Shown piece after piece: positions 33,412-41,664 of a stretch of 42,456 bases of DNA. A program made the translations under genes and the position numbers. This DNA is from an uncultured Clostridia bacterium. Lineage in GTDB: Bacteria; Bacillota; Clostridia; Oscillospirales; Acutalibacteraceae. The stretch covers positions 1 to 42,456 of the forward strand of contig CANQEU010000017.1 of the NCBI GenBank assembly GCA_947595635.1, given 5' to 3'. Position 1 is the stretch's first letter; every line of letters starts with the position of its first letter. Below the pieces are notes generated by a model. That model did no database searches and was not told the DNA's origin. It was given only the letters and a program-made list of their open reading frames with translations.

Positions 33412-33495
33412 CAGTCAGCGCTGCTGCTTAAGGTTTTATTTTTCGTAATTAATCTTTAAAACGGCTTTAAAATAAAATATTCTTTGAGCGAAGAT
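33412..33495 (+). repeat. Dispersed intergenic repeat, copy B (hairpin missing)
   Basis: It begins CCTTGAACCGCAGTC, continues GCGCTGCTGCTTAAGG and TTTTATTTTT, then lacks the 25-nt hairpin present in copies A and C and passes to GGCTTTAAAATAAAATATTCTTTGAGCG, the right part of copy A. It lies between the rubredoxin terminator and the end of thiE. Confidence 0.6.
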
Positions 33496-33591
33496 TTGAT
33501 AAATGAAAGACCGTTAAAATATTATTCCTTTAAAGCATAAGTCTTGCTTTTAATACCGAATATAAATTTGTTTAACGCCTTCTAAAAAGAT

Positions 33592-34221
33592 TTATCTGTT
33601 CAGCCTTAAAAAAGCGTCCTTTAGCTCTCTTGCGGCAAGCTGCGGGTCTTTTGATTTCATTATCGCGCTAACGGCGCAAATGCCGTCTATAGGCACTCCC
33701 CTTAACACGTCAAGATTGTCCTTGTTAAGTCCGCCTATGGCGTTTACCTTGATTTTGACGCTTTTGCATATATCGTTGAGCGTTTCAACCTTTGTCAGCA
33801 CTGTTATGACCTTAGTCGTCGTTGGATATATCGCGCCGACTCCGAGGTAGTCTGCTCCCTGCTTTTCCGCTTCAAGCGCCTGCTCCACGGTTTTTGCCGT
33901 TGCTCCTACTATTTTATCAGGGCCCATAATTTTTCTTGCGGCAGATACGGGAAGATCGCTTTGACCGACATGAACGCCCGACGCGCCCGATGCAAGGGCT
34001 ATGTCCGCCCTGTCGTCGATTATGAGCGGTATGCCGTATTTATCCGTGACGCGCTTTGTCTTTATCGCAAGCTGCAAATATTCTCTGCCGCCGCGCGACT
34101 TTTCTCGAAGCTGCACCATAGTCGCTCCGCCCCTGCACGCCTGCTCAACTATGTTTAGAAAATCCTTTTCATCGGTGTTTGTACTGTCGGTTATAAAATA
34201 AAGCGTTGTGTCAAGCTGCAT
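33592..34221 (-). CDS. thiE: Thiamine-phosphate synthase
   Basis: Joins HMP diphosphate and thiazole phosphate into thiamine phosphate. A TIM barrel of 209 residues with QLREKS, the phosphate-binding DYLGVGAIYPTTTK and AIGGLN segments. The ATG follows the thiM stop by 2 bp, and GAGGTG overlaps the end of thiM. With ThiM and ThiW it forms a thiazole and pyrimidine salvage unit; no thiC, thiG or thiD is present here. Confidence 0.94.
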   Translation of the reverse strand: MQLDTTLYFITDSTNTDEKDFLNIVEQACRGGATMVQLREKSRGGREYLQLAIKTKRVTDKYGIPLIIDDRADIALASGASGVHVGQSDLPVSAARKIMGPDKIVGATAKTVEQALEAEKQGADYLGVGAIYPTTTKVITVLTKVETLNDICKSVKIKVNAIGGLNKDNLDVLRGVPIDGICAVSAIMKSKDPQLAARELKDAFLRLNR

Positions 34222-34223
34222 TT

Positions 34224-35036
34224 TTACACCTCGATTAATTCTATTTTCAGCATATCGGAAACAGCATTGTTGTCTACGGAGAAAATATTGTCCATAAGCA
34301 TAGTCCGAAACGAACCTGTTCCCGATGCGCTTGATGAAAGCTCACCGCAAGCTCCGAAAAATCCGCATCCGAGTATAGCGGACTCAAACGGCGCGCCGCA
34401 GGACAGAAACGTCCCCGTAATAGCTCCGAGCATACAGCCGGTGCCTGTGAGCATACCCATAAGCTCACAGCCGTTTTTAACTATTGCTGTTTTTTTGCCC
34501 TGAGATATTATATCAAAGGCTCCGCTCGCCAATACAACGGCTCCCGTGCTAAGCGCCAGAGCCTTTGCCGCGTTCATTGATTTATTAAAATCCTTTTCCG
34601 TGGAATCTATTCCCTTTGAAGAAAAGCTTTCGCCGGCAAGAGCGTTAATTTCAGCATAATTGCCCTTTATTATCATAGGTTTGTACCGCTTTATAAAATC
34701 GGCGCAAAAGCTCATTCTTAGCGTGCTGCACGTTACTCCGACGGCGTCTATTATTATAGGCGTTGCGTTTTTGACCGCCGACTCGGCTGCCGCGGAAATC
34801 CCCTTTAGCCGAACGTCGGTTATGTTGCCTAAATTTACGCTCAAAGCATCGGCTCGTGCCGCAATATCAGCCGTTTCAAGCGGATGCTCCGCCATTATGG
34901 GCTTTGCCCCGAGCGCAAGCACCGCATTTGCACAATCGTTTATTGATATAGGATTTGTAATGCAGTGAATCAGCGGAGCCTCCGCCTTGACCCTGTCCTT
35001 AATTTTCAAAAGACTGCAAGCAAGCTCTTTCACCAA
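34224..35036 (-). CDS. thiM: Hydroxyethylthiazole kinase
   Basis: Phosphorylates 4-methyl-5-(2-hydroxyethyl)thiazole for ThiE. It is 270 residues of the ribokinase-like fold, with HCITNPI near the N-terminus, DAVGVTCS, IKGNYAEI and the anion-hole GTGCMLGA. There is no nearby ATG: GGAGG is followed 7 bases later by TTG (35036) and 10 bases later by GTG (35033); I give the TTG but the GTG is a real alternative. It starts 17 bp after thiW. Confidence 0.9.
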   Translation of the reverse strand: MVKELACSLLKIKDRVKAEAPLIHCITNPISINDCANAVLALGAKPIMAEHPLETADIAARADALSVNLGNITDVRLKGISAAAESAVKNATPIIIDAVGVTCSTLRMSFCADFIKRYKPMIIKGNYAEINALAGESFSSKGIDSTEKDFNKSMNAAKALALSTGAVVLASGAFDIISQGKKTAIVKNGCELMGMLTGTGCMLGAITGTFLSCGAPFESAILGCGFFGACGELSSSASGTGSFRTMLMDNIFSVDNNAVSDMLKIELIEV

Positions 35037-35053
35037 TACAAAACCTCCGTATA

Positions 35054-35818
35054 TCAAATTCCCTCAGATGTTTTCGCGCTTTTATTATTCAGCTTTTTTC
35101 TGTTTACTATCAGATATACCGCTGCCGCCGCTATAAACAGTCCGAGCGCGATATACGGAATATACAGGACAAAGCCGTCCTTTATGTTAAGAAGAGTGCC
35201 GATAAGCACAGTAAGCGCAAGCCATATTATTACTCCGAGAAAGGCTATTCCGAAGCTGTCGCTGAGCACGTCCTCACGGCATGGGTAAACCCGACAGCCG
35301 AGCTGCTTTTGAAATCTTGAAAGCAAGCCTGATTTTGAAAGCTTTTTAAGAAACAAAAATGCTATGCTTCCGCCTATCAGCGTTCCGCTGATGAACGACG
35401 GAACATAGAAGAAAAGCGTAAGGTCGGTGTAACCCCACCAGAGAGTCATAACGGGATATGAAGCTATGGCGCCTATTATACCCGTGCCGACAACCTCACC
35501 GATGACCGCGAAAATAAGCCGTCCGTTTGAAGCCCGATACAGCAGTCCCGAAAGCACTGCTCCGAACACTGCGCCTGTTAAAGCGATTGGCGGAATGCCC
35601 ATAACGCACATTCTGATAATTCCGATGAGAACAGCGCACAACAGACTGTACCACGGGCCAAGCAGCGCCGCGCAGGTTATGTTTATAAAATGCGCCATAG
35701 GGCACATTCCCTCAACTCGGAGAATAGGAGATATTACAACTCCAAGCGCAACCATCATTGCGAGCATTACCATTTTAAGGAGCACCGTGCTCCCCTTTTT
35801 TTTCGTGATTGATGACAT
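35054..35818 (-). CDS. thiW: ThiW family ECF-type transporter substrate-binding subunit
   Basis: An S-component of an energy-coupling factor transporter, predicted to take up the thiazole moiety of thiamine. It is 254 residues with six or so hydrophobic segments; ALLGPWYSL, FGAVLSGLLYR and GEVVGTGIIGAIASYPV match ThiW, plus an extra C-terminal hydrophobic segment near 215-240. The ATG at 35818 has AAAGAGG upstream; the open frame extending to 35959 is leader RNA. Its place before thiM and thiE supports thiazole salvage. EcfA/EcfT subunits are not in the window. Confidence 0.88.
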   Translation of the reverse strand: MSSITKKKGSTVLLKMVMLAMMVALGVVISPILRVEGMCPMAHFINITCAALLGPWYSLLCAVLIGIIRMCVMGIPPIALTGAVFGAVLSGLLYRASNGRLIFAVIGEVVGTGIIGAIASYPVMTLWWGYTDLTLFFYVPSFISGTLIGGSIAFLFLKKLSKSGLLSRFQKQLGCRVYPCREDVLSDSFGIAFLGVIIWLALTVLIGTLLNIKDGFVLYIPYIALGLFIAAAAVYLIVNRKKLNNKSAKTSEGI

Positions 35819-35825
35819 TCTTTTA

Positions 35826-36081
35826 TTACCTCTTTCCAAATAGATTTGCAAATCCCGTTTGGAAAAAGGCTTAAAATGGTGTAAAAAAAGCCAAATAGCC
35901 CAAAACGAAGATTTGCTCCGTCGGTCGACGCTCAAAAGCGTCCTCTCACCCCGAAACACGGGTTCCCATCGCTATTCGGCAAAGCTACCGAAAATATATA
36001 ATTAAACATCAGCCGCCCGGCGCAAGACGCTCCTCTCCGCAGGGCTTGTTGACTGATGATGGTTTCTGATAAGCCTGTTGT
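35826..36081 (-). promoter_or_regulatory. Structured leader of thiW-thiM-thiE (candidate riboswitch, class unassigned)
   Basis: Between the predicted start near 36081 and thiW is about 260 nt of non-coding leader. On the minus strand it holds a CATCAG/CTGATG stem, TTCGG/CCGAA and GACGC/GCGTC hairpins, a terminator (35883-35917) and a hairpin TTTCCAAA/TTTGGAAA (35865-35833) that covers part of the ribosome site. The terminator arm GCAAATC can pair instead with GATTTGC inside the last hairpin. I do not find the conserved CUGAGA or ACCUGA cores of the TPP riboswitch. Confidence 0.5.
35883..35917 (-). terminator. Leader terminator upstream of thiW
   Basis: Minus strand AGCAAAT pairs with ATTTGGCT (one bulge), followed by a run of seven T. 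It lies 65 bp before the thiW start, as expected for transcription attenuation. Confidence 0.55.
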
Positions 36082-36088
36082 ATTCTTA

Positions 36089-36116
36089 ATTATATCCCTT
36101 TTTATTCTTTTGTCAA
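36089..36116 (-). promoter_or_regulatory. Promoter of the thi operon
   Basis: On the minus strand TTGACA (36116-36111), a 16-bp spacer and TATAAT (36094-36089). It gives a leader of about 260 nt before thiW. Confidence 0.75.
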
Positions 36117-36246
36117 GAAGCTTTTTGACACGATTTGCAGCATGAATAACGGCAAAAGCACTGACTATTGAGGACAAACGCAATATTTTAGGCGAAGGCA
36201 GAGCAAAAAATTCGTAAAAAGTCTTTTAAACCGTCTTTCTTTTTGG

Positions 36247-36252
36247 TATAAT
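36247..36252 (+). promoter_or_regulatory. -10 box of the gltX promoter
   Basis: TATAAT with a T-rich upstream region but no clear -35 box, about 55 bp before gltX. There is no T-box-type leader between it and the gene. Confidence 0.45.
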
Positions 36253-36307
36253 AAAACAAAATGTATATTAAGGGTGAAAATATATTACTCCGAAGGGAAT
36301 GTGAAGA

Positions 36308-37762
36308 ATGGCGAATAAAACAGTTCGCACAAGATACGCGCCAAGTCCGACAGGCTCAATGCACATCGGCAATTTAAGAACGGCGCTGTATGAATTTCTT
36401 ATTGCAAAATCTCAGGGCGGAGATTTTGTGCTCAGAATAGAGGACACAGACAGAGAAAGATATGTTGACGGCGCAGTGGATATAATATATAAAACGCTTC
36501 AAGCCGCCGGAATAACTCATGATGAGGGTCCCGACATTGGCGGCGATTACGGCCCGTATGTGCAAAGCGAAAGAAAGGATATGTATATGCCATATGCCCA
36601 AAGGCTTATTGACGAGGGCAAGGCGTACCGCTGCTTTTGCACAAAGGAAAGGCTCGAAAAGCTTCAGGAGGACAGCGTAGGCGGAGGATATGACCGCCGC
36701 TGCCGCGATATTCCGAAAGAGGAAAGCGACGCCATTGCTGCGTCGGGAGTACCGTATGTTATACGTCAAAAAATGCCGCTTGACGGTGCAACCGCGTTTG
36801 AGGACGCGGTATATGGTACAATATCCGTTGAAAACAGCGAGCTTCAGGATCAAATTCTAATAAAAACGGACGGTTACCCAACATACAATTTCGCAAACGT
36901 AATAGACGACCACACTATGGGAATCACCCATGTTGTAAGGGGAAGCGAATATTTAAGCTCCACCCCGAAATACAATCTTCTTTATGAAGCGTTCGGATGG
37001 GAAATACCAACTTATATCCACTTGCCGCTCATTATGGGGAAGGACGCAGACGGAAATATATCAAAGCTTTCAAAGCGTCACGGCTCAACAAGCTTTGAGG
37101 AGCTTGTTGCCGAAGGTTATCTGCCCGAAGCAATAATAAACTATATCGCGCTGCTCGGCTGGTGCCCGAAGGACAATCAGGAAATTTTTACGTTAAACGA
37201 GCTTATCTCCGCGTTTTCAATTGACGGAATAAGCAAATCACCGGCTATATTTGACTATGATAAGCTTGAGTGGTTCAACGGCGAATATATCAAGGCGATG
37301 ACGGCGGAGCAGTTTATAAAAGCTTCGGACGCTTATCTTAAAAGCGCACTCGGCGGCAGCGGACTTGATTTTAACAAGGTCGCCGCGATATTGCAGCAAA
37401 GGGTGACGGTTTTAAATCAGATACCCGATATGGTTTCTTTTTTAGCAAAGCAGCCGGATTACGAAAAAGAGCTGTTTGTAAACAAAAAGAGCAAGACTAC
37501 GCTTGAAAACGCGCCGCAGCTTTTAAAAATGTCATATGATGCGCTCAGCGCGTTAAACAGCTGGAATCATGATTCTATACATGAATGTCTTATAAATCTC
37601 GCCAAGGATAATGGGCTTAAAAACGGCACGGTGATGTGGCCTGTAAGAATTGCCGTAAGCGGAAAGGCGGTAACGCCCGGCGGAGCGATAGAGATACTTG
37701 ACATTCTCGGCAGAGAGGAATCGCTTAAAAGAATGGAAAAGGGGCTTAAAAAGCTTTTGTAG
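36308..37762 (+). CDS. gltX: Glutamate--tRNA ligase
   Basis: Class I aminoacyl-tRNA synthetase, 484 residues. The HIGH-type motif is HIGN at 19-22 and the KMSKS-type motif is KLSKR at 253-257. The anticodon-binding region is the bacterial helical type. Since a GlnRS gene follows, this enzyme may be the discriminating form that charges only tRNA-Glu, but this is not read directly. AAGGGAATGTGAAGA precedes the ATG. Confidence 0.95.
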   Translation: MANKTVRTRYAPSPTGSMHIGNLRTALYEFLIAKSQGGDFVLRIEDTDRERYVDGAVDIIYKTLQAAGITHDEGPDIGGDYGPYVQSERKDMYMPYAQRLIDEGKAYRCFCTKERLEKLQEDSVGGGYDRRCRDIPKEESDAIAASGVPYVIRQKMPLDGATAFEDAVYGTISVENSELQDQILIKTDGYPTYNFANVIDDHTMGITHVVRGSEYLSSTPKYNLLYEAFGWEIPTYIHLPLIMGKDADGNISKLSKRHGSTSFEELVAEGYLPEAIINYIALLGWCPKDNQEIFTLNELISAFSIDGISKSPAIFDYDKLEWFNGEYIKAMTAEQFIKASDAYLKSALGGSGLDFNKVAAILQQRVTVLNQIPDMVSFLAKQPDYEKELFVNKKSKTTLENAPQLLKMSYDALSALNSWNHDSIHECLINLAKDNGLKNGTVMWPVRIAVSGKAVTPGGAIEILDILGREESLKRMEKGLKKLL

Positions 37763-37861
37763 GGCAAATGCTTAAGCTGCTAAATATACAGCTTGCTTTC
37801 AGAAGCCTCAAGGCGTATTGAATTTACGTCTTAATACGGGAAAAATATCAGGAGGGAAAAT

Positions 37862-39553
37862 ATGGCAGACGATGTAAAAAACGCGGCTGAAAATTCGTAT
37901 AACGGAAACTTTATTCACGACTTTATAGACGAGGACATTGCAAAGGGCGGTCAGTTTGAGGGAATGACCGTTCATACAAGGTTTCCGCCGGAGCCCAACG
38001 GATATTTGCATATAGGACATGCAAAGGCGCTGTGCATTAATTTTGGCACGGCGGAAAAATACGGCGGACTGTGCAATTTAAGAATGGACGATACAAACCC
38101 GACTAAAGAGGACGTTGAATATGTTGACGCAATAAAGGAGGATATTCACTGGCTCGGCTATGACTGGGGCGACAGATTTTTCTACGCGTCGGAATATTTC
38201 ACGCAGATGTATGAATATGCCTGCGAGCTTATAGAAAAGGGACTGGCTTATGTCTGCGAGATGACTGCCGACGAGGTAAGGGAAAACAGAGGAGATCTCA
38301 CAACTCCTGCAAAAAGCCCATACCGTGACAGACCAAAAGAGGAAAGTCTTGATTTATTCCGCAGAATGAAGGACGGCGAATTTGAGGACGGCAGGATGAC
38401 CCTAAGAGCAAAAATCGACCTTGCCTCCGGCAATTTCAATATGCGCGACCCGGTTATCTACAGAATTAATCACACACAGCATCACCGCACGGGCGACGAG
38501 TGGTGCATCTATCCGATGTACGACTTTGCCCACCCGATAGAGGACGCCTTAGAGGGGGTAACTCATTCGCTCTGTTCTCTTGAGTTTGAGGCGCACAGAC
38601 CTCTGTACGACTGGGTCATAAACAACACCTCTGTACCGTGTAAGCCCCGTCAGATTGAGTTTGCGAGGCTTGGCATAAGCAACACGGTTATGAGCAAAAG
38701 AAGGCTTAGAACGCTTGTTGAGCAGGGCTATGTTGACGGTTGGGACGATCCGAGAATGCCGACTCTGTGCGGACTGCGCCGCAGAGGATACACGCCGTAT
38801 TCCATTCGCGATTTTATAAGCCGTGTAGGCGTTGCAAAGGTAAACAGTACAATTGAGTACAGTCTGCTGGAGCATTGCCTTCGTGAGGACTTGAACAAAA
38901 GAGCTCAAAGGACAATGGCTGTGCTTAATCCCATAAAGCTGATTATAACAAATTATCCGCAGGGAAAGAGCGAGGAGTTTGAGGTTGAAAACAATCCAAA
39001 CAGACCTGAGGACGGAACAAGAACAGTGACGTTCAGCAGAGAGTGCTATATAGAGGCAGAAGATTTTATGGAGGAGCCTATAAAGAAATATCAGCGTCTT
39101 TACCCCGGAAACGAGGTCAGGCTTAAATCCGCATATATAGTAAAATGCACCGGCTGTGAAAAGGACGGCGACGGCAATATTACGCAGGTGTACGCGACCT
39201 ACGACCCGGAAACGAGAGGCGGAAACACACCCGACGGCAGGAAAATCCGCGGCACTATACACTGGGTGGACGCAAACAACTGCAAGAACGCCGAGGTTCG
39301 CCTTTATGAAAATCTGTTTACAACGCCCGACCCCGAAACAGGCGACAGTGATTTTCTTGAATTGCTTAATCCAAACTCCCTTAAAATCCTTAAAAACTGC
39401 AAGGTAGAAAAGGGGCTTGGCGATAATTCAAACGTCAACGCTTATCAGTTTATGCGTCTTGGATATTTCTGCATCGACAACAAAGCTTCATCCGACGAAG
39501 AGCTTGTGTTCAATCGCAGCGTATCGCTTAAGGACGGCTTTAAAAAGGGATAG
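37862..39553 (+). CDS. glnS: Glutamine--tRNA ligase
   Basis: Class I synthetase of 563 residues: HIGH at 50-53 within [17 protein letters not shown] at 276-280, and a C-terminal beta-barrel anticodon domain (about 340-555), which marks it as GlnRS, not GluRS. Most Firmicutes lack GlnRS and use GatCAB; a set of Clostridia have acquired it. AGGAGGG lies before the ATG, 99 bp after gltX in the same direction. A tRNA-Gln(CTG) gene is 1.4 kb downstream. Confidence 0.95.
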   Translation: MADDVKNAAENSYNGNFIHDFIDEDIAKGGQFEGMTVHTRFPPEPNGYLHIGHAKALCINFGTAEKYGGLCNLRMDDTNPTKEDVEYVDAIKEDIHWLGYDWGDRFFYASEYFTQMYEYACELIEKGLAYVCEMTADEVRENRGDLTTPAKSPYRDRPKEESLDLFRRMKDGEFEDGRMTLRAKIDLASGNFNMRDPVIYRINHTQHHRTGDEWCIYPMYDFAHPIEDALEGVTHSLCSLEFEAHRPLYDWVINNTSVPCKPRQIEFARLGISNTVMSKRRLRTLVEQGYVDGWDDPRMPTLCGLRRRGYTPYSIRDFISRVGVAKVNSTIEYSLLEHCLREDLNKRAQRTMAVLNPIKLIITNYPQGKSEEFEVENNPNRPEDGTRTVTFSRECYIEAEDFMEEPIKKYQRLYPGNEVRLKSAYIVKCTGCEKDGDGNITQVYATYDPETRGGNTPDGRKIRGTIHWVDANNCKNAEVRLYENLFTTPDPETGDSDFLELLNPNSLKILKNCKVEKGLGDNSNVNAYQFMRLGYFCIDNKASSDEELVFNRSVSLKDGFKKG

Positions 39554-39655
39554 AGCCGCAACGCCGTTAAAATGCGGACATATCTGCGTGACGGCGTTTG
39601 ACAATTCGGCTTTATATAAAAATTGCTATTGCAAAATAAATATGGAGGAATCAAA

Positions 39656-40198
39656 ATGAAGGTCTTTGTAAAGGTAATGTGGGTAATCGCCGGCATTGCA
39701 CTGATCATCGGCGGAGTATCGGCTTTCTTTAATCCGATTTCTGCCTTTCTTATGTGGGAGTACATACTTGGCGGCGCGTTTGTTGTTTCGGGTCTTGCCG
39801 GAATACTTGCATATTTCGCCGGCCGCAACGTAATGCTCGGAGCAGGCTGGGTGCTTGCAGACGGAATCCTGTCGATTATTTTCGGCGGAATGATAATCTT
39901 CGGCAAATACAGCGAAGGCTTCCTTGCCATAACGGTTTCAGCCATAGTCGGCATTTGGCTTATCATCAGCGGCGTAAACAATCTCAGCCGTTCGTTCGAT
40001 ATGCACCGACTCGGCGCAAAAGGCTGGGGATGGCTCACATTCTGGGGTCTTATCTGTATAATAGGCGGAGTTCTTGTGTTCTGCAATCCGCTTGTATCGG
40101 CAGTCGGAATTGTGTCGGGACTGCTTATCGGACTTCCGCTTATAGTTGGCGGCGTTGCAATGCTTTTCCGCTGCTTAACAACGGATATCGAGACTTAA
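39656..40198 (+). CDS. DUF308/HdeD-family membrane protein
   Basis: A 180-residue protein with about six hydrophobic segments arranged as repeated helix pairs, each with a GG(V/A/I) turn (IIGGVSAFFNP, IIFGGMIIFG, IIGGVLVFCNPL), the pattern of the HdeD/DUF308 family. The function in Firmicutes is unknown. The ATG at 39656 follows GGAGG; an earlier in-frame codon at 39623 lies before that site and is rejected. A strong terminator follows. Confidence 0.85.
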   Translation: MKVFVKVMWVIAGIALIIGGVSAFFNPISAFLMWEYILGGAFVVSGLAGILAYFAGRNVMLGAGWVLADGILSIIFGGMIIFGKYSEGFLAITVSAIVGIWLIISGVNNLSRSFDMHRLGAKGWGWLTFWGLICIIGGVLVFCNPLVSAVGIVSGLLIGLPLIVGGVAMLFRCLTTDIET

Positions 40199-40224
40199 CA
40201 GAAATACAAAATATCACAAAACTT

Positions 40225-40263
40225 AAAGCGCCTCTGTTTACCAGAGGCGCTTTAGCTTTTTTA
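40225..40263 (+). terminator. Intrinsic terminator after the DUF308 gene
   Basis: A perfect 12-bp stem AAAGCGCCTCTG/CAGAGGCGCTTT (40225-40236 with 40242-40253), then AGCTTTTTTA. It begins 26 bp after the stop. Confidence 0.85.
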
Positions 40264-40678
40264 ATTGCAACAGAGATATAGGCGAATAATATTTATATGC
40301 TACTCACAAATTAATTTATTTGATAATTCTAAAATAAATTCATATACATAGCAGAGCATATATAAAATCCCACACTAATCATTTAAATTAAAAATCCCTT
40401 ACCGGTTATATTGGTGATTTCCTTTTTATCGGCGGAATTTTAAGTTTTGTGACGCTTTATTGACAAGCCTGCAATTTTTTGTTTTATATTTGATTATATT
40501 TGCTTGATTTTCTTCGATACTTGTGTTATTATATTTTTGAAAGGTACTTCCTTATTTGGTAGATTGTTTTCAGTTATTTTCTTTCTACCATATTTTGAAG
40601 TTCCTCTCTTTTTTTATTTTCTGTATCACCTTAATTGCAGTTCCAAGCTGAAATTGCAGCAAAACGAGCTTTTTTTAG
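40264..40678. other. AT-rich gene-free stretch
   Basis: About 415 bp with no ORF having a ribosome site or protein-like composition; a frame from 40504 runs into the palindromes downstream and is not credible. No clear promoter is assigned. Confidence 0.5.
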
Positions 40679-40721
40679 GGTGCGGGTGTCCGCGGACACC
40701 TCTGCCGCAGGCAGAAGCACC
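40679..40721. repeat. Two-arm hairpin cluster near tRNA-Pro(CGG)
   Basis: An outer stem GGTGC/GCACC (40679-40683 with 40717-40721) encloses the palindrome GGTGTCCGCGGACACC (40685-40700) and TCTGCC/GGCAGA (40701-40715). It resembles the cloverleaf elements with one arm fewer. The outer-stem sequence of those elements, GCGGCGACC, also occurs alone at 40747-40755. Confidence 0.6.
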
Positions 40722-40757
40722 GACCGAACCGGCAGGCGAGACAGGAGCGGCGACCCG

Positions 40758-40826
40758 AAAGGCGAACGCCGCGATTTTTAATATAAAATATAAAATCGCG
40801 GCAAGCCACAATGGCTTGCCGCGACG
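40758..40826 (-). terminator. Terminator and duplicated flank of tRNA-Pro(CGG)
   Basis: The minus strand has an 11-bp stem CGCGGCAAGCC/GGCTTGCCGCG (40823-40797) starting 3 bases after the CCA end, then ATTTTATATTTTATA. A competing hairpin pairs the GCCGCGATTTT segment with AAAATCGCGGC. The block is nearly identical to 401-463 next to tRNA-Pro(GGG), apart from the loop. Confidence 0.65.
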
Positions 40827-40903
40827 TGGTCGAGGTGACAGGACTTGAACCTGCGGCTTCTTCGTCCCGAACGAAGCACTCTACCAAACTGAGCTACACC
40901 TCG
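40827..40903 (-). tRNA. tRNA-Pro (anticodon CGG)
   Basis: A 77-nt cloverleaf with encoded CCA on the minus strand: acceptor CGAGGTG/CACCTCG with discriminator A, D stem GCTC/GAGT, anticodon stem CTTCG/CGAAG with loop TTCGGGA giving anticodon CGG, and T arm GCAGG/CCTGT. It is preceded by GGCTTTATATAT, as is tRNA-Pro(GGG), and lies 30 bp after tRNA-Gln. Confidence 0.93.
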
Positions 40904-40933
40904 ATATATAAAGCCCCGAATGTTCGGGGCTCA

Positions 40934-41007
40934 TGGCTGCGGAACTAGGATTCGAACCCAGACAAACAGAGTCAGAGTCTGTCGTGCTACCCTTACACAA
41001 TTCCGCA
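40934..41007 (-). tRNA. tRNA-Gln (anticodon CTG)
   Basis: A 74-nt cloverleaf with encoded CCA on the minus strand: acceptor TGCGGAA/TTCCGCA with discriminator G, D stem GTGT/GCAC, anticodon stem ACAGA/TCTGT with loop CTCTGAC giving CTG, and T arm CTGGG/CCTAG. It is transcribed first, then tRNA-Pro(CGG). A hairpin AGCCCCGAA/TTCGGGGCT in the 30-bp spacer may help processing. A consensus promoter lies 20 bp upstream. Confidence 0.93.
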
Positions 41008-41026
41008 TTACTGAACAGCAATATAT

Positions 41027-41054
41027 ATTATATCCGATTTTGTGGAAAAGTCAA
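41027..41054 (-). promoter_or_regulatory. Promoter of the tRNA-Gln/tRNA-Pro pair
   Basis: On the minus strand TTGACT (41054-41049), a 16-bp spacer and TATAAT (41032-41027), 20 bp before the tRNA-Gln 5' end. The remaining region to 41312 holds no gene and no SRP RNA that I can recognise. Confidence 0.75.
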
Positions 41055-41245
41055 GCCCTTTTGGCTATTTTTTTCATTCCGCCTGCTGCACTTTAATTAG
41101 ATTCGGCTCGTTTTTAACCTAAACAAAGCCGACAATACGGCGAACAATATAAACTCTTAACCGAAACAAGGATAAACCATCCCAACCCTGCCATATAAAT
41201 ACGGCTGCGTATTTGTGCGCTCACCTGCATTTTTTAATTTTTTCT

Positions 41246-41275
41246 TTGACAAGCATACCCTTGCTCCTGTATAAT
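41246..41275 (+). promoter_or_regulatory. Promoter of ybaB-recR
   Basis: TTGACA (41246-41251), an 18-bp spacer and TATAAT (41270-41275), about 37 bp before the ybaB start. In many Firmicutes dnaX precedes ybaB; here the pair has its own promoter and dnaX is absent from the upstream region. Confidence 0.75.
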
Positions 41276-41312
41276 TTATCTGTAATATAAAAATCGAAAG
41301 GATGTATATGAT

Positions 41313-41663
41313 ATGAAAGCAAGATTACCGCAGGGCTACGGCGGAGGCGGAGCCGCAAATATTCAGCAGCTTGCAAAGCAGGCGCAAAAAATGCAGGCTC
41401 AAATGGACGAGGCAACAGCCGAGCTTGAGGAAAGAGAATATACCGCGGCGGCGGGCGGCGGAGCAGTAAGCGTTGTTGCAACAGGCAAAATGGAAATTAA
41501 ATCTCTTGAAATAAAGCCTGAGGTAGTTGACCCTGATGATATAGAGATGCTCTCTGATTTGGTTATTGCGGCAATCAACGAGGCTCTCAGGGCAGCGGCA
41601 GCCGATAAGGAGCATACTATGGAAAAGCTTTCAGGCGGAATAAACATTCCGGGACTGTTCTGA
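41313..41663 (+). CDS. YbaB/EbfC family nucleoid-associated protein
   Basis: A small DNA-binding protein of 116 residues that binds as a dimer. It has an N-terminal Gly-rich segment, then a long helix ([18 protein letters not shown]), strands around [16 protein letters not shown], and the typical C-terminus [13 protein letters not shown]. It precedes recR by 1 bp, the conserved pairing. AAAGGATG precedes the ATG. Confidence 0.93.
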   Translation: MKARLPQGYGGGGAANIQQLAKQAQKMQAQMDEATAELEEREYTAAAGGGAVSVVATGKMEIKSLEIKPEVVDPDDIEMLSDLVIAAINEALRAAAADKEHTMEKLSGGINIPGLF

Positions 41664-41664
41664 T

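Noticed and set aside
35819-35959. N-terminal extension of thiW
   Set aside because: It covers the leader terminator and ribosome-site hairpin; the ATG at 35818 has an AAAGAGG site and precedes the first conserved part.
35940-36075. TPP, THF or cobalamin riboswitch in the thi leader
   Set aside because: Short matches (GGGAACCCG, GGAGAG) were seen, but none of the conserved cores of these classes is complete, so I leave the class open.
35932-36183. An 83-codon minus-strand frame upstream of thiW
   Set aside because: It spans the thi promoter and structured leader; composition and position fit non-coding RNA better.
40504-40848. A 114-codon plus-strand frame
   Set aside because: It runs through palindromes and into the antisense of the tRNA-Pro gene; no ribosome site.
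41055-41245. SRP RNA near ybaB-recR
   Set aside because: This RNA gene is often found near dnaX-ybaB-recR in Firmicutes, but I could not find its conserved domain here.
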